NCBI GenBank assembly: GCA_029961745.1
Contig: CP124680.1
Span: forward strand, 2,976,001 to 3,040,000
DNA length: 64,000 nucleotides
Direction of reading: 5' to 3'
Source of the DNA: Nocardioides sp. L-11A
GTDB lineage: Bacteria > Actinomycetota > Actinomycetes > Propionibacteriales > Nocardioidaceae
The position numbers and the translations under genes are program-made. Below, one piece after another: positions 19,702 to 27,655 of the stretch. Under the pieces are notes generated by a model. That model ran no database searches. It worked only from the letters and a program-made list of their open reading frames with translations, and was not told the origin of the DNA. Position 1 is the first letter of the stretch. Every line of letters begins with the position of its first letter.

Positions 19702-20528
19702 GGCGCGTCCACGAAGATGTCGTACTCCAGCTCGCCCGTGCCGCCGTACGACGACAGGTCGGTGACGCCGGCCTCGCGGAGCACATCCACGTCGAGGACG
19801 GCGTTGCCCGTGAAGGAGCGTGACGGCCGGGCGAGGATCGCCATCGCGGCGTCGGCCATGATCTCCGGCGTTCGTGCCCGCTGCATGGCCGTGTCGCCGC
19901 CGAGGAGGTTCTGCACGGCGGAGGTGGCGATCAGCGTCTCCGGCCACAGGCAGTTGGCCGCGACTCCCGCCTCGGCGTACTCCGCCGCCCAGCCGAGGGT
20001 CAGCAGCGACATGCCGTACTTCGCCAGCGTGTACGCCGGGTGCTTGCCCAGCCACTCCGGCGACAGGTTGAGCGGCGGGCTGAGTGAGAGGATGTGAGGG
20101 TTGTCGCCCGCGCGCAGGTGAGGCAGACAGGCACGGGTGAGCAGATAGGTGCCGCGCAGCTGGATCTGGGTCATCAGGTCGAAGCGCTTCACCGGCAGCG
20201 CCTCGGTGCCGTCGAGGGCGATCGCCGAGGCGTTGTTGAGGCAGATGTCGATCCCGCCGAAGCGCTCGACCGCACGGGCGACGGCGTCCGTCACGGACGT
20301 CTCGTCGCGCACGTCGCCGACGACGGCCAGCGCCTGCCCGCCCACGGCCTCGATCTCCGCGGCAGCGGTGTGCACCGTGCCGGGCAGCCGCGGGTCCGGG
20401 ATGTCGGTCTTCGCCAGCAGTACGACGTTGGCGCCCTCCCGCGCCGCCGCCAGCCCGATCGCCAGCCCGATCCCCCGGCTGCCGCCGGACATCATCAGGG
20501 TCCGCCCCGCAAGTCGCTTCTCAGTCAT
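19695..20528 (-). CDS. SDR-family oxidoreductase (HSDL2-like)
   Basis: 277 residues. The Rossmann cofactor motif SGGSRGIGLAI is near residue 15, the NNAS motif at about 100, and the catalytic YTLAK (Tyr, Lys) at about 158. The LAKTDIPDPRLPGTVHTAAA insertion after the second strand is characteristic of the hydroxysteroid dehydrogenase-like 2 branch, as is the C-terminal SFTGNAVLDVDVLREAGV. The ATG at 20528 is preferred over 20546. Its stop overlaps the P450 stop by 7 nt (tail-to-tail). The substrate is unknown. Confidence 0.9.
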   Translation of the reverse strand: MTEKRLAGRTLMMSGGSRGIGLAIGLAAAREGANVVLLAKTDIPDPRLPGTVHTAAAEIEAVGGQALAVVGDVRDETSVTDAVARAVERFGGIDICLNNASAIALDGTEALPVKRFDLMTQIQLRGTYLLTRACLPHLRAGDNPHILSLSPPLNLSPEWLGKHPAYTLAKYGMSLLTLGWAAEYAEAGVAANCLWPETLIATSAVQNLLGGDTAMQRARTPEIMADAAMAILARPSRSFTGNAVLDVDVLREAGVTDLSSYGGTGELEYDIFVDAPQ

Positions 20529-20630
20529 GGCGGCACCGTTACACAACGGCTACAACCGTGCCAAGAGCGTTAGAAGCAGGTCACAACAGATGCGCCGCAA
20601 CCGTCCGGCTTCTGTAACATCGCTGTCGCC

Positions 20631-21374
20631 ATGGCAGCCCTCGACCTCAAGCCCGTCTCGACTCGCTCGGCCCTGCTCACCCTGCTCCTGGGTGCGGAGG
20701 TCCCCCGGCTCACGACGCGCGAGCTCGTGGCGGCCGCCTCCGCGGTGGGCTTCGCCGAGGCCACGGTGCGGGTCGCACTGTCGCGGATGGCCACCGCCGG
20801 CGACGTCGTCCGGGACGAGGAGGGTGGGTACCGGCTCTCCGAGCGCCTCGCTGGACGGCAACGCCGCCAGGAGGAGGCGACGCACCCCTCGCTCCGGGAC
20901 TGGGACGGCTCCTGGATCCTGGTCGCCGTGACGACCGCCGGACGTACCGCCGGCGACCGGGCCGACCTGCGCGCGAACCTGTCCGCACTCCGCCTCGCCG
21001 AGCTCCGCGAGGGCGTGTGGACCCGCCCGGCCAACCTCCACCTGACCTGGCCCGACGCCGTCGGCGCGGTCTGCGACCGGTTCACCGGCGCGGCGCCGGA
21101 CACCGAGCCCGCCGCACTGGCCGCCCGCCTCTGGGACCTCGACGCCTGGGCGGCGACCGCCCGCCAGCTGCTCGCCACGACCGACACCGACGACCCGGTG
21201 CTCCGGTTCACCGCGTGCGCCACCTCGGGACGGCACCTGCTGACCGACCCGGTGCTGCCTGCGGCGCTATTGCCCGACGACTGGCCCGGCGACGCGCTGC
21301 GCGCCTCGCACGTCGCCTCCAAGCAGTGGGTGGTCGACATGCGGCGCAGCCTCACCGACGAAGGCTCGGACTGA
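20631..21374 (+). CDS. PaaX-family transcriptional regulator
   Basis: 247 residues. An N-terminal winged HTH begins STRSALLTLLLGAEVPRLTT and continues EATVRVALSRMATAGDVVRD; a central domain includes LRANLSALRLAELREGVWTRP. This layout is that of PaaX, the phenylacetyl-CoA-responsive repressor, though no paa gene is nearby. It diverges from the SDR gene. The 102-bp gap contains half-sites GTTACA (near 20536) and TGTAAC (near 20613) of opposite orientation, possible operators. The ligand is not inferable. Confidence 0.85.
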   Translation: MAALDLKPVSTRSALLTLLLGAEVPRLTTRELVAAASAVGFAEATVRVALSRMATAGDVVRDEEGGYRLSERLAGRQRRQEEATHPSLRDWDGSWILVAVTTAGRTAGDRADLRANLSALRLAELREGVWTRPANLHLTWPDAVGAVCDRFTGAAPDTEPAALAARLWDLDAWAATARQLLATTDTDDPVLRFTACATSGRHLLTDPVLPAALLPDDWPGDALRASHVASKQWVVDMRRSLTDEGSD

Positions 21375-21419
21375 ATCGACCCGGCCCCTGCCGTCAAGGC
21401 CGGTCCCGCCGGGCCCGGC

Positions 21420-21663
21420 CGCTCGACCTCCTCGGTCGTGAAGATCGGCTCGGCCACAAGGTCGTCGACGAGGCGCGCGGCAGCCGTCCCGGGGACGGCC
21501 GGCCCGGTAGGCGTCGAGGGCGGCGAAGTACCACTCGCGCTGGGCGACGAGCGCCGACGCCGTCGGGATCACGACGTGCCGTGCGATGCCCCGATACCGG
21601 ATGACCGTGAACGGGTGGATCGACTCGAACTGAGCATGGGCCACCGCGGCCGCCTCGCTGTTC
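21420..21663 (-). pseudogene. Fic/DOC-family remnant with the catalytic core deleted
   Basis: Reading leftward from 21659, the translation NSEAAAVAHAQFESIHPF matches the helix and start of the Fic active-site motif (HPFADGNGRTGR). It then jumps directly to TVIRYRGIARHVVIPTASAL and REWYFAALDAYRAGRP, which matches the region after the active site. The ADGNGR loop and its flanks are missing. Downstream the frame decays; LVDDLVAEPIFTTEEV continues in another frame. The upstream part is gone, cut off at the stop of the diiron gene. No plausible start or functional core remains. Confidence 0.72.
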
Positions 21664-22635
21664 TCAGTCCGCCGCCGGCACCGGCTCGCTGCGGAACCGG
21701 TTGGGACGCCCCGCGATGCCGAGTGCGCGCCAGATCCGCCGCGACACCGGGTTCATCAGGCCGGTCTCCTCGGCCAGCATCCGCACGTCACCGAACATGT
21801 CGCGCAGGAACTTCCGCGACTCCGGACTCCCCCACCAGACCTCGCGCACGACCTCCCGGGGGATGCCCATGTCGCGCACGGCCCTCGGTCCGGGTACGGC
21901 GATCGCGTCACACAGCACGCGCATCAGGACCGGCATGAGCACGGAGGCGACGCCGCGCTGGACGACATTGAGGCCAGGCGCGCGGTGCTCGAGGAACTGG
22001 TGCGCGAAGCCGATGTGCCGCGCCTCCTCGGCGACGTGGATCTGGCTGATCCGCTCCAGCAGGGGATGCATCGGAGCACCGGACCGGAGCATCACCTTCT
22101 GCACGTAGTCGATCGGCTCCTCGCCGCCCAACACGCCGATGAAGAAGATGAAGGGCAGGCGCTTGGCGGCCAGGGGCAGGAACGGGCCGAGGGCGCGGAA
22201 CAGGCTGTGCGCGCCGGGGACGTCCAGGCCGGTCCGGTTCACGAACTCCTGGAACATCTGGGTGTGGTGGCACTCCTCGGTCGCCTCGTGCGTGGAGTAC
22301 CGGAACTCGGCGCGGCCGTTGGGCAGGTCGAGGCAGTACATCATCAGGCCGGCGATCAGCACCTGCTCGAACTGCAGGCCCACCTTGACCACATTGGTCT
22401 GGCGGTAGAAGCCGACCTCGATCTGCCGCTCCACCGGCAGCGAGCGGTACCACTCGGTGCGCCCGAGCGGATCGACGTCCGGGAGGATCCAGCGCGGATC
22501 CTGCGGGTCGATGGCGTACGCCGGGTCGTCCCACGCGATGTCGAGGAACGCGTCGAAGTGGTGCTCGACCGAAGCCTCGGACAGCGTCCGCAACAGGTCC
22601 TGGTAGTCCGTCTGGTCCACACCGATGCCACCCAT
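21664..22635 (-). CDS. AurF-type diiron oxygenase
   Basis: 323-residue ferritin-like protein. Two metal-binding helices are visible: EATEECHHTQMFQEF at about 120 (E...ExxH) and QIHVAEEARHIGFAHQF at about 205 (E...ExxH), the AurF N-oxygenase pattern. The chain is all-helical with no transmembrane segment. AurF oxidises aryl amines to nitro compounds, but many homologues have unknown substrates. A near-palindrome TGCTACC-GCT-GGTAACA lies 8 bp upstream of the start. Confidence 0.85.
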   Translation of the reverse strand: MGGIGVDQTDYQDLLRTLSEASVEHHFDAFLDIAWDDPAYAIDPQDPRWILPDVDPLGRTEWYRSLPVERQIEVGFYRQTNVVKVGLQFEQVLIAGLMMYCLDLPNGRAEFRYSTHEATEECHHTQMFQEFVNRTGLDVPGAHSLFRALGPFLPLAAKRLPFIFFIGVLGGEEPIDYVQKVMLRSGAPMHPLLERISQIHVAEEARHIGFAHQFLEHRAPGLNVVQRGVASVLMPVLMRVLCDAIAVPGPRAVRDMGIPREVVREVWWGSPESRKFLRDMFGDVRMLAEETGLMNPVSRRIWRALGIAGRPNRFRSEPVPAAD

Positions 22636-22642
22636 GCCTAGA

Positions 22643-22659
22643 TGCTACCGCTGGTAACA
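22643..22659. promoter_or_regulatory. Candidate operator before the diiron oxygenase gene
   Basis: Inverted repeat TGCTACC-GCT-GGTAACA with 7-bp arms and one mismatch. It ends about 8 bp from the ATG of the minus-strand diiron gene and about 14 bp from the convergent-side reductase stop. The size suits a TetR-type dimer. No cognate regulator is assigned. Confidence 0.4.
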
Positions 22660-22672
22660 CCTATCGCAAGGC

Positions 22673-23701
22673 TCATCGGGTCGGGTCGTCGCCCACCCGG
22701 ACCAGGAGCTTGCCGAAGTTGCGGCCGACGAGCAGGCCACGGAAGGCCTCCGGCACGCTCTCGAGGCCCTCGACCACGTCCTCGCGGTAGCGCACCCGGC
22801 CCTCGCGCACCCACGCCGCCATGTCGCGCCGGAAGGGCTCGGTGAGGGTCGGCTCGAACTCGCTCTGGATGAAGCCGCGCACCGTCAGGCTTCGGGTCAG
22901 CACTCGTCGCAGGTACGCCGGCAGGCGGTCCGGGCCGGTCGGGTCCTCGGTCGCGTTGTAGTCGGCGACCAGCCCGCAGACCGGGATCCGCGCGTACAGG
23001 TTGAGGCGGCGGTTCACGGCCTCGGCGACGGCGCCGCCGACGTTCTCGAAGTAGACATCGATCCCGTCCGGCGTCGCCGCCGCCAGGTCGTCGCGGAAGG
23101 ACGGCGAGCGATGGTCGAGTGCGACGTCGAAGCCGAAGTCCTCGGTCAGGGCCCGGACCTTCTCCGGACCGCCCGCGATACCGACCGAGCGTGCGCCCTT
23201 GAGCTGGGCGATCTGCCCGACGGCCGAGCCGACCGGCCCGGTCGCGGCCGCCACGACCACGGTCTCCCCCGGTTGCGGGCGCCCGATCTCCAGGAGACCC
23301 GCGTACGCCGTGAACCCGGGCATCCCCAGCACGCCCAGCGCGGTCGAGACGGGCGCCTCGGCCGGGTCCAGCCGGCGGGTGTGCCGGGCGTCGGCGACGG
23401 CATGCGTCTGCCAGCCCGTGAAGGCGAGCACGAGGTCGCCGACGGCGCGCCGCTCGGACCGGCTCTCCACCACCTCGCACACCGTCTGGCCGACCATGAC
23501 ACCGCCGAGCGGCACCGGCTCGGCGTACGACCGGGCCTCGCCCATCCGCCCACGCATGTACGGGTCGAGGGAGAGGTAGACGGTGCGGAGCAGCACCTGG
23601 CCCTCGGCGAGCGCGGGCAGGTCCTCGGTGACGAAGGCGAAGTCGCTGTCGGCCGGCTCGCCCACGGGGCGGGCGGCGAGGCGGATCTGGGTGGTCTGCA
23701 C
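22673..23701 (-). CDS. NADP-dependent medium-chain oxidoreductase (zinc-free, CurA-like)
   Basis: 342 residues of the alkenal/one reductase-like MDR branch. The N-terminal catalytic half has SLDPYMRGRMGEARSYAEPV near 46-65. The Rossmann half begins VVVAAATGPVGSAVGQIAQL at about 150, and VYFENVGGAVAEAV at about 225 is characteristic of the group. The zinc-ligand cysteines of alcohol dehydrogenases are absent. It would reduce activated double bonds with NADPH. It follows the HTH regulator by 22 nt and probably belongs to the same transcript. Confidence 0.9.
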   Translation of the reverse strand: MQTTQIRLAARPVGEPADSDFAFVTEDLPALAEGQVLLRTVYLSLDPYMRGRMGEARSYAEPVPLGGVMVGQTVCEVVESRSERRAVGDLVLAFTGWQTHAVADARHTRRLDPAEAPVSTALGVLGMPGFTAYAGLLEIGRPQPGETVVVAAATGPVGSAVGQIAQLKGARSVGIAGGPEKVRALTEDFGFDVALDHRSPSFRDDLAAATPDGIDVYFENVGGAVAEAVNRRLNLYARIPVCGLVADYNATEDPTGPDRLPAYLRRVLTRSLTVRGFIQSEFEPTLTEPFRRDMAAWVREGRVRYREDVVEGLESVPEAFRGLLVGRNFGKLLVRVGDDPTR

Positions 23702-23723
23702 GGGTCGAACCTAGTGGTTGTGC

Positions 23724-24503
23724 TCAGCTCGTGAAGAACGCGCGGGTCTCCTCGTCCGCCGGCAGGAAGGTCTCCAGCGCCAGCCCTTCCAGGGCGGCGT
23801 CGGTCGCCGTCGTCAGCTGCGCGGCAGTGCTGAACATCCGCAGCACCCGGTCGTCGTACCGCAGCTCCAGGGTGAGCACCGGGCCGGTCGTGACCGGGTC
23901 CAGCCGGGGTACGCCGCCTGAGAGCTCCACGATCTCGGCCACCAGTGCGTGGTGGCGCGGGTCGTGCGTGCGCTCGGCCCGGCCGACGGCGCGGTGGTAG
24001 AGGTGGCCGGCCCACAGGTCGAGGTTGCCGACCCGGCTGGCCAGTCCGTCGTCGCGCAGGCACAGCCGGACGACGTTGATCGGCGGCTCCAGCAGCTCCG
24101 GCGAGCAGCCGGAAAGGAAGGGTGCGATCGCGGCATTGGCGTCGACGACGTCCCAGTAGTCGTCGAGCAGCAGGGCGGGGTACGGCAGGTGCGCGTCGAG
24201 CAGCCGGCGCAGGCCCTCCATGACCACCGCGAGCGAGCCGTCGTCCAGGGCGTGCTCGGAGTAGCGGGGGGCGTAGCCCGCCGCCAGCAGCAGCCGGTTG
24301 CGCTCGCGCAGCGGGACCTCCAGGTTCTCGGCGAGGTGCAGGATCATGTCCGGCGTCGGGTGCGCCCGCCCGGTCTCGACCCGGCTGAGGTGCCGGGTGG
24401 ACACGGTCGACCGGTTCGACAGCTCCTGCTGGCTGAACCGGCGGCGCTCCCGCCACGAACGGAGCATCGGCCCCACCTGGGGGCTCTCCACCAACACGGT
24501 CAT
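23724..24503 (-). CDS. XRE-family regulator with MmyB-like ligand domain
   Basis: 259 residues. An N-terminal Cro/C1 HTH at about 12-65 (LRSWRERRRFSQQELSNRST, STRHLSRVETGRAHP) is followed by the MmyB-like PAS-related domain (RLLLAAGYAPRYSE, then YPALLLDDYWDVVDANAAIA). Such regulators commonly control an adjacent short operon of oxidoreductases, here the CurA-like reductase directly downstream. A perfect 8-bp-arm palindrome lies 34 bp upstream of the ATG and may be its autoregulatory operator. Confidence 0.9.
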   Translation of the reverse strand: MTVLVESPQVGPMLRSWRERRRFSQQELSNRSTVSTRHLSRVETGRAHPTPDMILHLAENLEVPLRERNRLLLAAGYAPRYSEHALDDGSLAVVMEGLRRLLDAHLPYPALLLDDYWDVVDANAAIAPFLSGCSPELLEPPINVVRLCLRDDGLASRVGNLDLWAGHLYHRAVGRAERTHDPRHHALVAEIVELSGGVPRLDPVTTGPVLTLELRYDDRVLRMFSTAAQLTTATDAALEGLALETFLPADEETRAFFTS

Positions 24504-24536
24504 GTCCGCAGCCTAGGCAGCCGGGGTCACGGTGCC

Positions 24537-24555
24537 CATGACCTCCCAGGTCATG
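24537..24555. promoter_or_regulatory. Palindrome CATGACCT-CCC-AGGTCATG
   Basis: Perfect 8-3-8 inverted repeat located 34-52 bp upstream of the XRE regulator start and overlapping the stop codon of the RES toxin gene. Its position fits an operator or promoter element for the regulator-reductase pair. It could equally terminate the toxin transcript, though no T-run follows. Confidence 0.45.
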
Positions 24556-25180
24556 ACGACGGCGGGGGCAGGACGTCGACCCGCAGCGGCGCGCACAGCT
24601 CGATGAGCCACAGGAGGTCGACGCCGGTGGCGAAGGTCCGGCCGAACCCGTCATCGACCGCGAACGCGTCTCCGCAGCGGTCGCCGAAGAACACGTAGGC
24701 CCGGGCATCGTTGCACTGACGCGACATCCAGACGAGACCGTCGAGACCCGCCTCGTGCGCCGCCCTCGCCCAGGCCACGGTGCCGGCGTACCTGGACGCC
24801 GGGGACGACGTGACCTGGTCCGCGGTGACCCGGAGCCGGCGCAGCCCCAGTCCGTGCAGCATGGCCAGCCTCAGCCGCCGGGACACCACGATCCGGCTCA
24901 TGACCTTCGACGCATAGTCGTCGTACCCGAGCAGGCCGCCGCCGATCGGGACGTCGTGGAGCAGCGTCTCGGCCACCGCTCCGTCCTGCGCGGCCGCGGC
25001 GTAGAGCACCGGCACGGTGCCCCCGGCCTCGTCCTCGAAGAAGGCGAACCGGGTCGGCGATCCCACGCCGGGGTTGAACTCGAGCGCGCCGCGGGTGTTG
25101 CTGTGCACGCGGTACAGCCGCTCACCCGCCTCGACGCGGGCGACGGCGGGGTCGAACACGTCCGGCGGCGCCGGTGTCAC
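24551..25180 (-). CDS. RES-domain toxin (NAD+ phosphorylase type)
   Basis: 209 residues. RES-domain features are LYRVHSNTRGALEFNPG near the N-terminus (R and the E-containing entry strand), FAFFEDEAGGTVPVLYAAAA with AVAETLLHDVP (the family's conserved E), and DGLVWMSRQCNDARAYVFFG at about 150-170, the S-containing end. RES toxins of the MbcT type deplete NAD+ by phosphorolysis. The GTG at 25180 overlaps the antitoxin stop as GTGA, the usual antitoxin-first, toxin-second order. A second GTG one codon earlier is also possible. Confidence 0.85.
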   Translation of the reverse strand: MTPAPPDVFDPAVARVEAGERLYRVHSNTRGALEFNPGVGSPTRFAFFEDEAGGTVPVLYAAAAQDGAVAETLLHDVPIGGGLLGYDDYASKVMSRIVVSRRLRLAMLHGLGLRRLRVTADQVTSSPASRYAGTVAWARAAHEAGLDGLVWMSRQCNDARAYVFFGDRCGDAFAVDDGFGRTFATGVDLLWLIELCAPLRVDVLPPPSS

Positions 25181-25683
25181 CACTCGACGCCCCACGCCCT
25201 CTCGGCGAGCGCGAGCACCTCGTCCGGGGTGGACCGGACCAGATCGACCGGACGCCTCCCGTCGAGGTAGGTGGTCGGCCCGCACAGCCACTGCACGATG
25301 CCCGTCTCGGACCGCTCGTGGCGCCTGGCGAGCTCGACCAGGGCCGCGATGACCGGCAGCGGCTGCCCGTCCTCCCCGAACTGGAACCCCGGGTAGAGGA
25401 CGTGGCTGCCGCGCTTGATCGCCAGCAGCCGCCCCGCCTTGCGTGCCTGGGCCGCGAGATTGCGCGGTGCCCGGGAGCGCGAGCCGAGTCGCTGGCCCGC
25501 CTCGCCGGGGGTCAGCATCCCGAACTCCTCGGCCAGGCGGTCGTACAGGTTCTGCTCGGCCTGGACCGCCCGGGCCAGGGCGGGCTCGGCATAGGTCTCC
25601 ACCGACGCGAGCGCGAAGCCCAGGGCACTGGCGCTCGCCCGGATGGTCCGGTCACTCCTGATGAGGTCGTCCACGGTCGTCAT
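25177..25683 (-). CDS. Xre/MbcA/ParS-type antitoxin
   Basis: 168 residues from the ATG at 25683. The N-terminal half has an HTH-like segment (LTPGEAGQRLGSRSRAPRN, then GRLLAIKRGSHVLYPGFQF). The C-terminus is a DUF2384 toxin-binding domain, LCGPTTYLDGRRPVDLVRST followed by DEVLALAERAWGVEW. Coupling to the following RES gene by a 4-nt overlap identifies an MbcTA-like toxin-antitoxin module. The antitoxin would bind the toxin active site with its C-terminus and repress the operon. Confidence 0.85.
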   Translation of the reverse strand: MTTVDDLIRSDRTIRASASALGFALASVETYAEPALARAVQAEQNLYDRLAEEFGMLTPGEAGQRLGSRSRAPRNLAAQARKAGRLLAIKRGSHVLYPGFQFGEDGQPLPVIAALVELARRHERSETGIVQWLCGPTTYLDGRRPVDLVRSTPDEVLALAERAWGVEW

Positions 25684-25714
25684 CGCCGCCCCCTTCCATG
25701 CATCTCGTGCACCA

Positions 25715-27589
25715 TCAGGATAGCGCACGAACCGCACGCCCTGCCGCGTCCGACAGGTGCGCGGCGGCGAGATCGGCGACGGCGAAGTCACGGTCCCGCC
25801 GCCCGGAGTCGCCGTCCTCGTCGAACCAGGCGGCGGAGAGGCCGGCGAAGGCGACCACCCACCGCAGCAGGCGCTCACGCGGCAGACCGGACGCCGTGAC
25901 GATCACGTCGAGCTGGCGGGCGAAGCGGGCGGGCTCCGCCGCGGTCGGCAGATCGGGGTTGGTCAGCAGGTTGGCGTAGTCGTAGCCGCGCTCGCCCGTG
26001 ACGCATTTCGGGTCGATCGCCAGCCAGCTCCGAGCGCCGAAGTCGAGGACGTTGTCGTGATGCACGTCGCCGTGCAGCACCACCTCGTCGCGCGGGTCTG
26101 CGAGCAGCGCCTCGGCCGCCTCCCACGATCGTGCATACCGCGGGCCGTCCTCGCGGACCGCCGCGAGGGAGGCGAACCACTCCCGGAGGGGGACCAGGTC
26201 GGTCGCGGGCGCGCCAGGGCGGTTCCGGTGCAGGTGTGCGACGGTGTCGCACAGGATCCGGGTGGCCTCGTCGTCGCGGCCTCCCAGGGCCATGGCCATG
26301 AGATCGCCGTCGCCGGTCGCCCGCTCCATGAGGACGGTGTCGCCCTCGTGCGTGAACACCTCCGCGGCCCCGTCGCCGCCCCACCACCGCAGCACGGCGG
26401 CCCCGGCTCGCTCCTCGGGGGTGTTCGCGCGCTTGAGCATCGCAGGCCGGCCGTTCCACCGCACGGGGAGCAGGTCGCTGCCGGGCGTGGCCAACGGTGC
26501 CCCGTCGGCCGAGAGATCCCAGCGAGCAAGCACCTCCTGCCACGGATCGAGTGCCTGCCCGGCGCTCTCCCCTCCCGGGCCTGCGCTGTCGGGTGGCGCG
26601 TCAGCGAGGACGGCGCCGATCTCGCTCAGCCGCTGCGCGGCGTAGCCGGGGTCGATCAACGACTCGGGGGTGTGGATGCCTGGCCTCACGGGGTCTCCGC
26701 GGAGGCCGGCCAGGCGCTCGACGCCGAGGGCGATGCCGACGGCGGTGAGGGGTCGTTGGCCGTGGGGATGGATCAGGTAGCGGCTCAGGCGTCGTGACGT
26801 TCCGGTCGCGTCGGTTCCGGTCATGTCGATGCGGATCTCGATCGAGGCGGCCTTGCCGCGCCGACGGCTCGATGACTCACCGACGGCGAGGTCCACCCGG
26901 ACATCAGGAGCTCCGGTCGCCAGCGCCAGACTCGGCACGTCGAGGATGGGGATGCTGTGCCCCGCCATCTGGGCGCCGTCGACGGCACGGACGTCGACCT
27001 GCGTGGTGTCGGCGCTCAGCCAGGTGAAGACGCCGTCGTGGCGCACCAGGCCCGCCGCGGTCACCGCCGACCAGCGCTCGAGATCGGCGGTCCCGGCCGG
27101 TCCGCCGGTGTCGGTCTCGTCCAGGATCAGCCCGAGCCGGATGCTGTCGATGCGGTCGAGGTCGCCGGCGACGTCCAGTGCCGCGAGCGTGGCGATCCCA
27201 GCGCAGAAATGGCTCGCCACCAGGATCGGTGCGGCGCTCGCCCGTTGGGCGCCGGCGACGACCTCGGGCCCGATGTCGAGCAGACCGCTCGAAATGCTCA
27301 GGTACGGCAGGCCGCGGTCCTGTGCGTACCTGAGGCCGTTGAGCCGGTCGTCCCACAAGGCCGCGACCACCGCCGAGTAGACAGCATCGTCGGGCAGCCC
27401 GAGGTCGCGGCGGCGCAGGTCGATCGTGACCGCCGTCGCCCCGCCGACCTCGCCGGCCACACGCTGCGCGCGATCAAGATCGCGGCCCGCGATCGTCAGC
27501 GGCACCGTCGGATGCCAGCGCCGCAACAGAGCGGCCGTGTCGGACCCGGCCTGGCCGGAGCCGCCAAGAATCAAGATGGATGGTCGCAT
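25715..27589 (-). CDS. Fusion: saccharopine-dehydrogenase-like domain + APH(6)/StrB-like kinase
   Basis: 624 residues in one uninterrupted frame. Residues about 1-375 are a saccharopine-dehydrogenase-like NAD(P)-binding protein: SILILGGSGQAGSDTAALLR at the start and PYLSISSGLLDIGPEV at about 125. Residues about 390-624 are a complete aminoglycoside 6-phosphotransferase/hydroxyurea-kinase domain: LLPVRWNGRPAMLKRA, VVLHGDVHHDNVLDFGARSW (catalytic HGDxHxxN) and LAIDPKCVTGERGYDYANL (metal-binding D). A PG/A-rich linker joins them. It diverges from a TetR gene across 66 bp. The combined function is unknown; the kinase half could in principle modify a small molecule or drug. Confidence 0.82.
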   Translation of the reverse strand: MRPSILILGGSGQAGSDTAALLRRWHPTVPLTIAGRDLDRAQRVAGEVGGATAVTIDLRRRDLGLPDDAVYSAVVAALWDDRLNGLRYAQDRGLPYLSISSGLLDIGPEVVAGAQRASAAPILVASHFCAGIATLAALDVAGDLDRIDSIRLGLILDETDTGGPAGTADLERWSAVTAAGLVRHDGVFTWLSADTTQVDVRAVDGAQMAGHSIPILDVPSLALATGAPDVRVDLAVGESSSRRRGKAASIEIRIDMTGTDATGTSRRLSRYLIHPHGQRPLTAVGIALGVERLAGLRGDPVRPGIHTPESLIDPGYAAQRLSEIGAVLADAPPDSAGPGGESAGQALDPWQEVLARWDLSADGAPLATPGSDLLPVRWNGRPAMLKRANTPEERAGAAVLRWWGGDGAAEVFTHEGDTVLMERATGDGDLMAMALGGRDDEATRILCDTVAHLHRNRPGAPATDLVPLREWFASLAAVREDGPRYARSWEAAEALLADPRDEVVLHGDVHHDNVLDFGARSWLAIDPKCVTGERGYDYANLLTNPDLPTAAEPARFARQLDVIVTASGLPRERLLRWVVAFAGLSAAWFDEDGDSGRRDRDFAVADLAAAHLSDAAGRAVRALS

Positions 27590-27615
27590 CGTTGAGATCC
27601 TCTCCGCAGGTTTCA

Positions 27616-27642
27616 CTACATTTTGTAACCTACTCAATGTAG
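27616..27642. promoter_or_regulatory. Candidate TetR operator CTACATT-N13-AATGTAG
   Basis: Perfect 7-bp inverted repeat with a 13-bp AT-rich spacer in the 66-bp region between the divergent fusion gene and the TetR gene. It lies 13 bp from the TetR ATG, so binding would cover both promoters. The local AT content is far above the surrounding sequence, as expected for a promoter. Confidence 0.55.
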
Positions 27643-27655
27643 CTATTGTGTCCCC

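Noticed and set aside
20529..20630. KstR-like box between the SDR and PaaX genes
   Set aside because: GTTACA and TGTAAC half-sites are present but about 77 bp apart (start to start), and no AAC-N2-GTT core exists.
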